Below, piece by piece: positions 46,400 to 57,640 of a stretch of DNA of 64,000 bases. Position numbers and translations under genes: made by a program. The notes under the pieces are model-generated. The model had not been told where the DNA came from. It saw only the letters and a list, made by a program, of their open reading frames with translations, and did no database searches. Positions within the stretch are counted from its first letter, which is position 1. Every line of letters begins with the position of its first letter. This stretch comes from Isoetes taiwanensis (taxonomy: Eukaryota; Streptophyta; Lycopodiopsida; Isoetales; Isoetaceae), in NCBI GenBank assembly GCA_021234155.1, contig JAJEKV010000006.1, positions 28,252,271-28,316,270 of the forward strand, given 5' to 3'.

Positions 46400-46712
46400 T
46401 CGCTAAAGAACTTCGGATCTCTATTGGTGATGATCGACCTGTGCCTTCCATGCAGCCTAAAAGAACTCTTATTTAGACCACACGGCTAGATCCAAGGCGG
46501 TGTCTATGGTGTGGCATGGCAAGTATGTGCCCTTTCAATAAGCTATATACCACAACCATCAAGGCTTCAAAGCTTCTTGTTGTCCTTGGAAGGCCAACTA
46601 TAAAATCCATGCTGAAGACTTCCCACTTGGCGTCTGGCACCGCCCAAGGTTCCAAAACTCCTAAAATTCGAAGTTGTTCCGCCCTTGTCTGCTGATGCCA
46701 CTGACACATTCT
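46400..46712 (-). pseudogene. gypsy integrase core remnant
   Basis: The minus strand encodes EQLRILGVLEPWAVPDAKWE followed by VFSMDFIVGLP, the integrase entry with the first catalytic D in SMDFI. Downstream blocks towards 46.2 kb (D35E region) are shifted and decayed. Confidence 0.7.
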
Positions 46713-46987
46713 TGGCTATGTCTGATTATCTGCTTCTTCATACCTGGCCAGACGTAGCTACTTCTAATCTTGAAGTAGGCCTTTATAAATTTTGCATGGC
46801 CGGAAATAGGGCTATTATGCGTGTCCTGGAAGATTTTTCTTACTCCTTATATTTTGGGTACGCATAGTGTTCTTTGCTATTAAAGATTACCTTCCTTTTT
46901 AAAATATTTGAATGTTTCTCTTTCTTAATCTGTCCTTGCACTCTTGCAAAGACTAGCCCATTATGTGCTTGAACTCCATGTTGGGGA

Positions 46988-47411
46988 AGATGGCTTCTTC
47001 TATCTTCTTGCCGAATTCGCTTGCCGAAGTGGAGATGGCATTGCAGATTGATGCTTCAAAAGCTTGCCAATGAGTGGCGACGTCTTAACATCTCCACGGC
47101 TGCATGCTCTTCCATTCATTTGCTATAGATCACGATGTCGTCGAAGAGAATTGATGAAGAAATCATCCAAGGAATCTTCGAAGATGTCGTCCTCAAATGC
47201 ATACGAGTTGGTGGAGCATTCCATAGACTTAAGGGCATCACTGTGAAGTGATAGTGCCCATACCAAGTTCTGAAGGAGTCTTATAATTATCTTCCCCCTT
47301 CATCCTTATTTGCTGATTGCCCGAGCTTAAGTCGATTTTGTAGAAAAATCCTGCTTCTTGGGGCTGATCCATTATGTCGTTGCTTGTTGAGCTGCCCATG
47401 GTTGATATACA
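46988..47411 (-). pseudogene. gypsy RT remnant, parent of the inverted copy at 52.9 kb
   Basis: The minus strand encodes a decayed RT: FYKIDLSSGNQQIRMKGEDN, then the VMPF-equivalent region, and FDDIVIYSK containing the DD of the RT catalytic motif. The same 424 bases occur in inverted orientation at 52865-53288 with only a few differences. Confidence 0.75.
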
Positions 47412-48659
47412 CCTTTAGACTTCCATCTTGGCCGAAAGGATCCCCAAGTCGATCAACTCCTACAACCGCTTCTTGAGCTCTGCTAGCTCGGAAGTGCTGA
47501 TTCTATAAAGAGCCTTGTTGATCGGCTCTGCCTCCGGTGCAAGAGTGATTTCGGTCTCTATGCTTCTATAGAGCAAAAGCTCTCAAATTGCATCAAAGGA
47601 TATATCATGGGACTTCTTAATTAACTTAGAAATTGCCCAAGGCAGCTGTTTCGAAGTAGCATCTTCCTTCTTACTATTGCGGTCGGGGTCGACAACTTGT
47701 AGCTTGTGTATGACCTCATTCCTCATGATGCACTTAAGTAATTGCCTTACTGACATGCGTTGCACGATTGGAATTACTTCCTTAACTTAAATTATAAGGT
47801 ACTTGCTCTTTGGTGCTGGGATAAGTATCTCTTGCTTATGATAATCAATTATTGCCTTAGCCAGCTTTAATATTGCATGCTTATTATGAGGTCATAGTTG
47901 CCAATGTACATGAGTTGGTGCCGATGCTCTACTTTGCTTCCCTTAAGGTTGATGTCGAACTTGACTCTTGTTCCGTTGGTGCTGCTAATTACTTGGCCTT
48001 GCCTTAATTACTGGCCTAGATTTAGACTTAAGAGTCTTGCTCTTAAAGATGTCCGTCATCTAGGAGGTGCAAAATTATAAGTTAAAGAACTACTTACATA
48101 AATCCTATGGCCACCAGTTTAGTCGGCATGACATTACTTTTGGGCACACATAGAAAACTATATGATTAGATAATTATTCTTGTTTTAGATCTAATCTATA
48201 CTCTAGGATCTACCCTTTCTTAATTATTGCCCTCTTGAAATAGCCCCACCTTTGAGTTGATGCCATCTAAGAAGTTGGCCGGACTTATTAGATTGCTTCT
48301 CTTCATTTGGTCGGATTATTCCTTATGCTGCGGAAGTACTCGTCATATACATGGTCGACGGTTATCCTATTATTGAATCCTTCTTAGCAAGGTGATCAAG
48401 CTCACGAAGAGGTTCCAATTGTATATCTGCCAGCAATGTATACAATTATTGTACTCCATATATTTTCTTCCCAATACTTGAAGCTTTGCTCCATTCTTGG
48501 GTCCATCTTTCTAAAGGAAAAGACAAAAAAATCTACTCGAAATTTCGTCCCCATCCCATCATGGATGTTATCACCCATAATTCTAAGAGACTCAATTATT
48601 TGATAGGTCCCCTAGCTTGCTTAAAGCTGGTGTAGTCGTTAGTCGTTGGAGTAGCAAGA

Positions 48660-50560
48660 CGATGATTCATAAGTTGTTGAAAAGATCTGGTCTCCTTGGA
48701 GTTGTTGTATAATCATTCCTGTGCCCTATTCCTTTTATCGAACATATTCTGACTCTTGATTCTTCTCGTCCTAAATGTTGATGTTGATTATCTTCATTAA
48801 CATTATCCCTCTTAGTGGACTTGCTGATGTAGTGGCGACATAAGTCTCGGTGTTGCATCCCAAAGGCTTGGAGGTAATGTTCACCACTGCGTAGAATCTT
48901 TCGTGTTTGACTCATCTGCCTTGAAGGTTACGAGATTCGAGGATGATTCTTCTAACTCCTGGATTGATATTGTGGTGTTGACCTTGTCGATTCTATTCTT
49001 CGTCCTTTGATTGCATCTTTGTTGTTATAAGGCTGATGACAATGTTGAGTGCTTTACCACTTCTAAGCGTGCAACTTCTCTTGCTTAGAGGAGTTTATGT
49101 GCATCCATCTACAAGGACTAATCTTGGTGATCAATTAATAATTACGGTATTTGGTCCCTCATGATGCCTCTTCTTGATGGTGCTTGACCTCCAATCTCTA
49201 CAGAAGATTGTCGTGATCTTGAGATGGCCGATCGGTTGCTCTACGAAATATCGGTGATGAGGAAGAAGTTTGTTCTTGATCTGCCATATTCCTATTCTGA
49301 GCAGCCCACCCTTGGCGGCTTGTAGTACCTCCTTAGTCAAGCATGTTTGCTTGAAGTCCAAATCTGATACTACTATGGCACGGATACCTATGAGAATTTC
49401 CCTTAGGGAGGTTTGTCGGTCTCATCCTTTAGGGCTCTTGATATCATAAGTCGATGAAATCTACTTGTTGGTGGCGTAGCTGTGACATTAGTCATCGATG
49501 TGGGGTCATTCCTCGAGGCAATATGGCACTTGGGTATCCTTGACTAGGAGATACCCTTCCCTAATGTGAGCAATTTTGTAAGTGCCATGATGCCCATTAT
49601 TTGTTGCATAGCCCTCTTGGCGTCTTGTGTCTAATCTTGATGTCATAATCGTCCTTCCTTTGGCCTCCTCTTTATTATTTGTGTTAGGGCTTCCCTGTAC
49701 ACCATCTTGGCCTTTGATTTCTTTGAAGCTTCCTCCATAAGGTTGCCCTCGCTTCGATTAAGTTGATGTTGTCGAGTGGCTCCACCGTCGAGAATCTGCA
49801 AGGAAGATTCTCCTACCCTATATTACTGCCCTACGCACAAGGCAACTAATACTATCACACAACAATCTATTTTTATACCTTTATCCACTCTACCTCAAAC
49901 GACCCACTTGGCATTTGGCACTCTACTAGGCACTGAGAAAGGTACTTATTTACTATCATGGGGGTGGTAGAAGGAGACTTATTCACTGGGTGTACTTGGT
50001 GTGCTAGACTAAATTACCTAGATAGGATGAATTTCTAGATAATTATCTATGATACAAGGTATGGCTGAAGACACTTGATGATAGTGCACCTATAACGTGT
50101 GTTGGTGTATCATACCAACGTGTGACAACAATTTCTAAGGCCTTGGCAACTAGCTGGGTTTCTAAGGAAAAGGTTTAACTATACTACCTATATGTAGACA
50201 AGAAGACACTTAGCAAGATAAGAGCGACAACTAAGCTGTGATGAGTGCAGATGCCGTCTCTATCTAGCTTAAGGATCTTGGTTCTAACTCTAAGGCTTGG
50301 TCATATTGGCAAATGATGTCGGTGTAATAGGGAGTTCTAGTCAAAATGGCATGGAGATCAAAGAGATGATCAAAGACATGGAAGGCTTGCTCGACAGGGA
50401 AATCACGGATGTGATTGGCCTCACTGTACCATCTAACAAAGCTTGATGGCGCCATTGAGCAGAGAAAGCTATGAAAAATGGCTTGTGAAGATGAGTAGGG
50501 ATTTGGAAAATCGTCTGGAGTGCTAAGAGCAATTTTGATGGTGAGAAAATGACAAATGAG
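48660..50560 (-). other. Decayed gag/leader region of the gypsy element
   Basis: Minus-strand frames such as 48667-48915 (HQHLGREESRVRICSIKG) and 50264-50532 have no clear domain. Position between protease and 5' LTR suggests gag, but I could not find a zinc knuckle. Assignment is positional only. Confidence 0.35.
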
Positions 50561-50751
50561 AGCCCTTTTTATAGACTAAGGGTGCCTCGGGTTCCGTGCA
50601 CAAGGGTTCTTGATGGGGCAGACTTCAAATCTATGGCCATGGTTGTCCAAATAAGCTACCATGAAGTGCAATTCTAAACAAAGCAAAGCAAGAAACACTA
50701 CATGACAGTTTGTTGGGTCAAAATTGGTCAATTTGGGCAAAATTGGGCGAA

Positions 50752-51122
50752 ATCGGGTGGCATCGCGCAGAATGGCTCTGCGTCGGGGGCACAGGTGGGT
50801 TTTGCGCGATGCGACCCGGTTTTGGGTCATTTCTATTTCTATGAAGGGTTTTTGGGAATTTAAAGATCCTAAGATGACTTTCCAGCATGATTCTAACCTA
50901 ACTAGCAACTTTTATTACTCAAATTGGACACCTATTAATGTCAGAATGCCAAAATCGGGTGGCGTCGCGCAAAATGGCTCTGCGTCGGGGGCGCAGAGGG
51001 GTTTTGCGCGATGCGACCCGAGTTGACTTTGACTTTGACTTTTTTTTTTTGGCAAACCGGGTTGCTTCGCGCAAATGAGGTCTGCGTTCGCGACGCAGAG
51101 GCCTTTCCCGCGATCCAACCCG
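50752..51122. repeat. Three tandem imperfect palindromes of about 68 bp
   Basis: Hairpin 1 (50752-50820), 2 (50954-51022) and 3 (51057-51122) share the plan TCGGGT..C..CGCGCAAAA..GGCTCTGCG - loop - CGCAGAG..GTTTTGCGCGATGCGACCCGA. In hairpin 2 the inner stem is CTCTGCG/CGCAGAG around the loop TCGGGGG and the arms extend about 30 bases. Hairpins 2 and 3 are each followed by AGTTGACTTTGACT. They lie in the internal region of the gypsy element between gag and the 5' LTR remnant. Confidence 0.75.
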
Positions 51123-51268
51123 AGTTGACTTTGACTCCATATATATACATACAACCATTAATTCTAGGAACATATATACACATACAAGTTCAAAATCTTA
51201 TTCAAAAATTCCTAAATTTCATTTTTTTCTAATCCTCCGCGCTAGGTTCATGCTCTTGAGCATAATGC

Positions 51269-52310
51269 TCATCCTCTTGGCATGAATGGTGCAGGTCTTG
51301 GCCTCCTCGGCTTTGGCCGCTTCCTGGCGAGATCCCGCCATCGTTGATGTGGTTCAGTAGTCGTGGCCCATCTTGAACTCCTCAATAGACCTTTGATGTA
51401 GGCACTTTCGAAAGAGAGTTTCGGATCATCAGTTGATTGGTATTTGTTGGCAATGTCGAATATTACGGCGGCTCTTTGTTTGGGTATTTGGCCCATGGCG
51501 GACCTTCTTCGGGGAATCGAGTCGAGATGGTGGAGGCTTGATTTTCGACTCTGGTCGGCTGCCTTGTCAGATCGTTTGGCGGAGATAAATCTTGTATGCT
51601 GCCTTCTTCTTCTCGTACTCCATATCTTGCTTGAGCTTTAAGTAGCTTCTCACTGATGTTGCCCTCCTTGGACTGCATTGGATATGGCCTCCTCCTCTTC
51701 TTCTTTAGCCCCTTGCGCCCTCCTCTTGTTGGTGTGGTCCTTCCTCCTCGTGCTCATCCTCCTGCAGTTCGTCCGGCTGTGGTTCTCTGATAACCATGCT
51801 CTCCCTACGCCTAGCTTCACGCCTCTTTGTTCGCTTTTCTTCCGCATTGATTGCTCGCTCCCCTTGCTACTCTTCCTGTGGCTGGGGTTGCTCCTGTTGC
51901 CGAGGTTGCTCTCTTCTGGAGTGGAACGATTCATCTGAAGAGCTTGAGTGGCCAAGTTCGTCGTCTGGCCTAGGTCGCAGGGCCTCACGAATTTGCTTGT
52001 CGCTGCACGCCGTGAGTGCGTCAACGTTCCGGTGCAAGCTGGAGCCTCCAACCTTCCTAGCTACTTGTTTGGTCCTCCTAACAACTTAGCTTCCCTGATG
52101 GTGGCCTCTTCGAGCGATCTTGCCTCTATCTTCGCGGCTCCTTTGGATCGATCTCGTCGGCTGTTCGTTCGGTGGACACTCTTACGGCAGCTTCGGAGAT
52201 TAGCTTCTAATTCGCTTTACAAGGGTAAGGGAGAGGTTCAAGCTACCATTTGGAAACTTCTAGGGAGTAGAGGTGTTTCCATAGGTTTATTAGCTACTTT
52301 TTCTTAAGAG
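51269..52310. other. Low-complexity coding-like segment near the gypsy 5' end
   Basis: The minus strand gives long charged frames (51269-51496; 51650-52051, rich in Arg, Ser and Glu, including RRAQGAKEEEEEAISNAVQG). The plus strand gives hydrophobic mirror frames that I treat as shadows. It may be the gypsy gag start or a captured fragment. No domain recognised. Confidence 0.3.
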
Positions 52311-52697
52311 TAAATTTATTATAACTATGGGTTAATAATTAAGGTACTTCCCCTAATCACTTAACTATTTCTCAAAATTTCCTAATTCCTTTTTGGGCCA
52401 AGTAGTGGTCATTTCACGCCATTTCTTTCAAGCTTTCTTTTGAGCGATTTCTCGTTCAATTTTTGCTTGGAAGGTGCGGTTCATGAACAACTTGAGCTCA
52501 AATTTACTAGAAGGTTTCTTTTGACTATATTATTTCTACCACTTAGACTATACTTAATCTAATTACGACCCTGCTAATGGGGGAAAAAAAAATTCTCCCA
52601 TATTTCGCGGTTCAAGACTGGAATTTTCATTCCATTCCATAGCTAGGCCAGTTAGTCTACCTATTCAGGGATATGGTCAGTGCTAGCTCTTGGTCCC

Positions 52698-52858
52698 TGC
52701 TAAATATAGGCGCCGGCCGTACACTTGGCAGGAAATCCCCCATCCGGTCCATCAACCGCATGGGCCCTCCGTCTAACCCGCACTCTGAGAGAATCCTAGT
52801 GCGGGCAGGGGACACGAAGGTGTCTTGCGCGCCCTTCCCCTATGGGCTCCTATCACAG
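52698..52858 (-). repeat. Remnant of the gypsy 5' LTR (161 bp)
   Basis: Nearly identical to 43097-43258 in the same orientation. Only the LTR end next to the primer-binding site survives. The bases just inside, read on the minus strand as GGGACCAAGAGCTAGCACTG, could be a degraded tRNA-iMet-type primer site, weakly. Homology stops abruptly at 52858, where unrelated sequence and then an inverted RT segment follow. Confidence 0.75.
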
Positions 52859-52864
52859 TTGTCT

Positions 52865-53288
52865 GTGTATATCAACCATGGGCAGCTCAACAAGCAACGA
52901 CATAATGGATCAGCACCAAGAAGCAGGATTCTTCTACAAAATCGACTTAAGCTCGGGCAATCAGCAAATAAGGATGAAGGGGGAAGATAATTATAAGACT
53001 CCTTCAGAACTTGGTATGGGCACTATCACTTCACAGTGATGCCCTTGAGACTATGGAATGCTCCACCAACTCGTATGCATTTGAGGACGACATCTTCGAA
53101 GATTCCTTGGATGATTTCTTCTTCAATTCTCTTCGACGACATCGTGATCTATAGCAAATGAATGGAAGAGCATGCAGCCGTGGAGATGTTAAGACGTCGC
53201 CACTCATTGGCAAGCTTTTGAAGCATCAATCTGCAATGCCATCTCCACTTCGGCAAGCGAATTCGGCAAGAAGATAGAAGAAGCCATA
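52865..53288 (+). repeat. Inverted duplicate of the gypsy RT segment
   Basis: Reverse complement of 46988-47411 with few differences, including the FYKIDLSSGNQQIRMKGEDN and FDDIVIYS blocks. It directly abuts the broken LTR end (52858) on one side and the LINE (about 53296) on the other, so it marks a rearrangement breakpoint rather than a separate element. Confidence 0.85.
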
Positions 53289-53289
53289 G

Positions 53290-55507
53290 AAGTTCTACCA
53301 CGCCCGGGCAACACTGCTTAAAGGGAGCAGAATTAAACCAAAGTAGTATAAGGATCTGATCAGAAGTAAGAAACACACATTTTTCAAGCAGAAACAACAG
53401 TCATTAGGCCAGTGCTTTATGAAATATCCAAAAACATTCTGGTCCAAACTTCTTTCCGCAAACGTACAGGCAACGGTGACAATAAGTGGCATGTTAGAGA
53501 TGGTGCAAACACTCTATCACCATGAAGGAGCAGGATCAATGAGAAAACTCTGCACTAATGAACTCATGTTCAATGAAACTGATGTCAAGGAAGCTCTTGC
53601 GCACATGAAAAATGGCAAGGCCTCGGATCTGCAAGGGATGTGCATTGAACTGTTCAAATGGGGAGGAGATAATCTGATCACACTGATTACGCACCAATTA
53701 AATGAAGCTGTCATTAATGGCCTACCACAAGCCTGGTGGGAGAACAAGATCATTCGGATCCACAAATCTGGCAGCAAACAAGATGCCAAGAATTACCGTA
53801 CAATTTTGGTAGGAAGCATGTTTGCCAAGCTGCTAGGCAGTCTACTAGAGTATAAGTTGAGTCGTTGGGCTGATGACAACGGCAAAAGAGCCATATCTCA
53901 AGCAGGCTTCCGGCGAAATCATAGTACTCTGGATCATGCACTAACTCTCCGGGTAATGTCAGAAAGAGCTAAAGCACCCAGGAAAGTTTTATGTATGGCT
54001 TTCATTGATTTCTCTAAAGCTTTCGATACCGTGCCCAGGGATGGCCTTGATAAGAGGATGGAAAGGCTAGGTGTGCCAGACTCCTTGCGGAGCTCAGTAG
54101 CTTGCTTGTATGAGGAAGTGATTATCAAGTTGGGAACTGGAGAATCAGGCCTGGTGCATAGCACCATAGGTGTACGGCAGGGCTGCCCCCTGTCACCTAC
54201 TTTATTCGGCCTGTATGTTGATGAACTCGAAGAATGGCTTCGAAGCAGAGGAGTGGATGGCACCCGACTAGGAAACTTTGTGGTCCAACTCTTACTGTAT
54301 GCAGATGACGTGATTCTTCTAGCAGATAGACCTGAAGTATTGCAGCACCACCTTCACGTGCTGGCACATTTCTGTAAGGAGAAGAAGATGCAGGTCAATA
54401 TGGAGAAATCCAAGATAATGATATGCGGAACTGTAAGTAGACCAGATTTGTTCTACAATGGGAAACAATTAGAAGTAGTAGAATGTTACAAATACTTGGG
54501 TTTAGAGATCTGCTCTAATTATAGATGGAAGGAGTGCATAAAGAAAAGAGTTGCTGGAGGTAAGATGGCTCTATACGGCATGCTGAGGAAATGCCATAGA
54601 TTATACCTCACGGATTGGGGGCTGAAAAAAATGTTATTTAAGGCTTTAGTACAGACTGTAATACTGTATGGAGCGCCAATCTGGGGGCCAGCCACCTCAA
54701 AAGAAAATTGGGACCAAATAGAAGTTGTTCTGAAGACTTTTCTGATGGAGGAATTGGGCATCAAACGACAAACCCCATATGCAATAATGCTGGCAGAGGC
54801 AGGATTGATCCCACTGGAAGCTGAGGCCTTAAATCTTACAATAAATTTTGTAAACAGGTTGCAAAAACAAGATGATAGCCGCATATCCAAGGAAGCAATG
54901 AACCAATCAGTGGAATCGGGCTGGTATAAAGATGTTATGAAATGGGCTGAGAAATGGGGGATCACAACAAATAACTGGCCAGATACAGATGTGGGAGCGA
55001 GGGATTTGGTGCAGACACTAGATGTAAACAAAATATGGGCCAAATCAGGATCTCGGATGAACTATTACAGGGAAGAAGTCAATGCAATGGTTGTGTACAC
55101 AACCCAACCCTATTTGGGATCGAAGGTACCAAGATGTACAAAACAGATTATCGCCCGGTACAGAACCAGTTCTCACCATTTGGGAGTCGAGACAGGGCGC
55201 TGGGCAAAGATTCCAAGGGAGGACCGAAAATGCCTGTTCTGTGACTCAAATGCAGTGGAAGATGAACCACATGTCTTCCTTCATTGCTCAGCATACCAGC
55301 ACTTAAGAGATATATTCGACATCAGTTTCAGCAGTTTTCACTCATTGTTAGAGATGTCGCCTAATGTTTTAGGCACGTACATGAAGAAGATAGAATCTCA
55401 TAGATTATTCTTGTTAAAAGCAAGACAGATGTTGTAACCCGTTTTGCTCCATGACCTTCAAGGTCCAAAAAGGGGCATGATTTAAATATTATTATTATTA
55501 TTATTAT
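53290..55507 (+). mobile_element. LINE with ATT-repeat tail, 5' truncated
   Basis: A coding region in one frame apart from an early stop (near 53339) runs from about 53296, preceded directly by the inverted gypsy fragment. The 3' end is a 50-base UTR with the small palindrome GACCTTCAAGGTC (55452-55464), then AAGGGGCATGATTTAA and about seven ATT units (55487-55507). The microsatellite-like tail marks the 3' end of this LINE type, while the 24.6 kb LINE uses a GATA-like tail. It inserted just upstream of the multi-exon gene of transposon copy 2. The first ORF and the endonuclease domain are absent. Confidence 0.85.
53419..55437 (+). CDS. LINE reverse transcriptase (partial, 672 aa open)
   Basis: Open for 672 codons from an internal ATG. 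RT blocks in order: NGKASDLQGMCIELFKW (about residues 66-82), IIRIHKSGSKQDAKNYRTI (about 110-128), ISQAGFRRNHSTLDHAL (about 158-174), MAFIDFSKAFDTVPRD with the first catalytic D (about 193-208), VRQGCPLSPTLFGLYVDELE (about 252-271), QLLLYADDVILLADRP with the catalytic YADD (about 287-302) and CYKYLGLEI (about 355-363). The C-terminal part has HHLGVETGRWAKIPREDRKC, then LFCDSNAVEDEPHVFLHCSAY, a C-x2-C...H...C zinc-finger-like tail. The ATG is probably not the true start: the frame continues upstream (KDLIRSKKHTFFKQKQQSLG) to a stop, and endonuclease and ORF1 are missing. It would lack target nicking, so retrotransposition from this copy is unlikely. Confidence 0.92.
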   Translation: MKYPKTFWSKLLSANVQATVTISGMLEMVQTLYHHEGAGSMRKLCTNELMFNETDVKEALAHMKNGKASDLQGMCIELFKWGGDNLITLITHQLNEAVINGLPQAWWENKIIRIHKSGSKQDAKNYRTILVGSMFAKLLGSLLEYKLSRWADDNGKRAISQAGFRRNHSTLDHALTLRVMSERAKAPRKVLCMAFIDFSKAFDTVPRDGLDKRMERLGVPDSLRSSVACLYEEVIIKLGTGESGLVHSTIGVRQGCPLSPTLFGLYVDELEEWLRSRGVDGTRLGNFVVQLLLYADDVILLADRPEVLQHHLHVLAHFCKEKKMQVNMEKSKIMICGTVSRPDLFYNGKQLEVVECYKYLGLEICSNYRWKECIKKRVAGGKMALYGMLRKCHRLYLTDWGLKKMLFKALVQTVILYGAPIWGPATSKENWDQIEVVLKTFLMEELGIKRQTPYAIMLAEAGLIPLEAEALNLTINFVNRLQKQDDSRISKEAMNQSVESGWYKDVMKWAEKWGITTNNWPDTDVGARDLVQTLDVNKIWAKSGSRMNYYREEVNAMVVYTTQPYLGSKVPRCTKQIIARYRTSSHHLGVETGRWAKIPREDRKCLFCDSNAVEDEPHVFLHCSAYQHLRDIFDISFSSFHSLLEMSPNVLGTYMKKIESHRLFLLKARQML

Positions 55508-55678
55508 GACTGGCAATTTATGGCAGGTGCCGTTGGTATTAAATGCTCCCGTCACAATTAAATGCATGGTATTAATGAGTCAATCGTCTACTTCAAGATC
55601 CATTTTCGCGAAAACCTACATCTTCAGAATTTCTACGCCTTCGAAAAAATTACCGTCTTTGATAACACTTGCGAAATC
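55508..55678 (+). other. Promoter/leader of the multi-exon transposon gene, copy 2
   Basis: Between the LINE tail and the ATG at 55679, GC and AT content resemble the leader of copy 1. A TATTAAATG at about 55527 is the only TATA-like element. The LINE insertion lies only about 170 bases upstream of the start codon and may have removed the promoter. Confidence 0.35.
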
Positions 55679-55784
55679 ATGTCTCGGTCTGCCGCCCTCA
55701 AAGAAAGTATTTTCCGTGCTTTTCTTTAGCACTGGTAGTCTTAGACCTTATTAGTCTCTTCTTTCAGGTGTAAATAGCTCAACA

Positions 55785-56020
55785 AGATCGCCACTACGAC
55801 CTTGTTCATCTCTGCAAGTATTCATTTTTAGATTAGATTGCTTGTGGAACGGCCGTGATTCCCACAGAGATTTATAGCATTGAAATATAGCATATATGTG
55901 ATCGCGAGAGCGATTGCTGATACCATTTTGTCAAGGCTGATCTCGCAAAGATCGTGACCGCGTTTCTCTGAGGCATGTTATCTGCCCGTTTAAGTTATTT
56001 CAGGTAAACAGAATCGCGAT
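55785..56020. repeat. Palindromic motif cluster in intron 1, copy 2
   Basis: AGATCGCCACTACGACC (55785), ATCGCGAGAGCGATTG (55901-55916), AGATCGTGACCGCGTTTCTC (55949-55968) and AATCGCGATGGCGATATGG (56012-56030) occupy the same intron as the copy 1 cluster at 10111-10458. TCGCG..TTTCTCT is shared around 10450 and 55960. Confidence 0.65.
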
Positions 56021-57619
56021 GGCGATATGGCTGACCACTTTTATAATTTTATTCTAGCACTGATCTCTTTCGAGGACCTAACGTAGAGCCAATGCGCATT
56101 GTCACTTCTGATAGAAACCTGAAGTGGTGCATGGAAATTGCCCAAGCAATACCACATATAAAAGGGGACCGCTAGAAGGACCTCTGACTCTTTTTGAGAA
56201 CAGGAAAGGGTGCAGAAGACTTTGAAAAGATGAGTATAATTGTAGCCATGTGGGAAGGGTCAAAAAATAACGTGCAATATGCTATCATTTGTAGCATAGA
56301 GGATATGCAACAACTGCAATTCGTAGAGTATATCTTGCGATGGCAGATCTATGACCCATCTATAATGATGGCAAGCAAGCAAAACAAGCCGGCTAGTGGC
56401 AAGGGTGTGCCAACCAGTGCAAAGGGGTATAGTTGGATTCTGCCATTATACGATTCCCTGAGCCTATCTGGCATCAAATGCAACAAAGATATTATTGCAG
56501 GCTTCAGCAAGTGCAGAAAGGGATTATGGGCAGATAAGAAGCCTCCTTCCTGCGCCATAAAGGCTATAAAGACAACAAACTGCCTTCTTGCATGGATACA
56601 AATTGGTTACATGCAGTGGCAAAAAAAGGGACGGTTGTGCCACTAGCTATTGTTGGGAAGCATCTGCACCTAAAGAACCACTATTGTGTTCCACTCCTAT
56701 ACCCTCTGGTAACCCAGTTTCTTCCACGGTTCTTGATCCCTCGGCTCCTAAATTACTCATGCCTCCACCTACGAAGGATTCTAGTAAAGTAACAGCAACA
56801 AAAAAGATACATACTTTCAAGATTAACCTGCGAAAACTAAACACCGAAGATAGGAGTCAGCCTTCTACATCCTCTACTCCAACCTCATCTGGGGTCCCAA
56901 CATCCACTTCATCTGCTTTGACTTGGCCTTCTGCTTCTCGAATCCTAGAAGAGTTGAAGTTCAATCCTGCTGAGGAAAAGAAGCTTGCAGAACAGACCGC
57001 CTCCAAGAAGAAGAATTTAAGAAATTTTATCCAATGGGGGTAAACTGGTTCACGAAAGTTAGTATCCTTGACTGCGAGACGGCTCCAGCAACTATGACTC
57101 ACAGGGTTCGCTCCAACGATCATGTGCAAACGCTAATAAGGAGCTTCAAGAAATGTTCTACAGAGGTTCACTCCTACGAATGTCATTCTATTTGATCCCA
57201 TCACAAAGTAAGTGCTTTCATCTACATATATGATTTTCAAGTATTGAAATGCTAAATCTTCATTTGGTCGAGGCATGAAGAACTTGAAAACAAAAAATTC
57301 TATATTATTTCAGAAAACCACAGCATATTTACTGCTCAGATTCTTTGCTCCCTCATGGGTAGTGCCGAACAACGCTTGGAATTCGCCAAGGTATACGCCA
57401 GAAGAAGAACACATGTGCTCAATGGAAACCCGTCCAATAGGGAGTACATTCAATTATCTATCCAGTCATAATTGCTAAAATTGTGTACAAAGAACCACTT
57501 CGTGGAGAAACTTCAACAACTCCGAAATTAGCATAAGGCATTTGTTTCCTCTCCACAAGGGCCAACGGGCACAGCAGTAACTTCGAGATGGAAGGTATGC
57601 CTTCTTGTATTCTGCTGAA

Positions 57620-57640
57620 GTAGATCACGACCGCGATCCC
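57620..57640. repeat. Palindromic motif in a later intron, copy 2
   Basis: TAGATCACGACCGCGATCCC, at the position equivalent to 12125-12142 of copy 1. The arms are GATC(A)CG and CGCGATC. Confidence 0.65.

Larger units (their letters stand above)
43097..52858 (-). mobile_element. Ty3/gypsy chromovirus-like retrotransposon, one LTR truncated
   Basis: On the minus strand, from right to left: a 5' LTR remnant, a degenerate leader/gag region (about 48.6-52 kb), protease-like (about 47.8-48.0 kb), RT (46.99-47.41 kb), integrase (about 46.4-46.7 kb), integrase tail and chromodomain-like end (45.6-46.0 kb), a polypurine tract and a 1622-bp 3' LTR (43097-44718). The only surviving part of the 5' LTR is 52698-52858, 161 bases nearly identical to 43097-43258. 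The coding blocks are broken by stops, frameshifts and a 20-base tandem duplication at about 45803-45842. It inserted into the DUF7869 gene of transposon copy 2, and the far side is rearranged. Confidence 0.8.

Noticed and set aside
51678-52307. Plus-strand hydrophobic frames of about 90-120 residues
   Set aside because: They mirror charged minus-strand frames inside the gypsy element and have no domain of their own.
43097-52858. A small element bounded by 161-base short LTRs
   Set aside because: The polypurine tract and LTR start at 44718 show the left LTR is 1.6 kb; the 161 bases on the right are a truncated remnant.
54519-55043. A 174-residue minus-strand frame
   Set aside because: It is antisense to the LINE reverse transcriptase and has no independent support.
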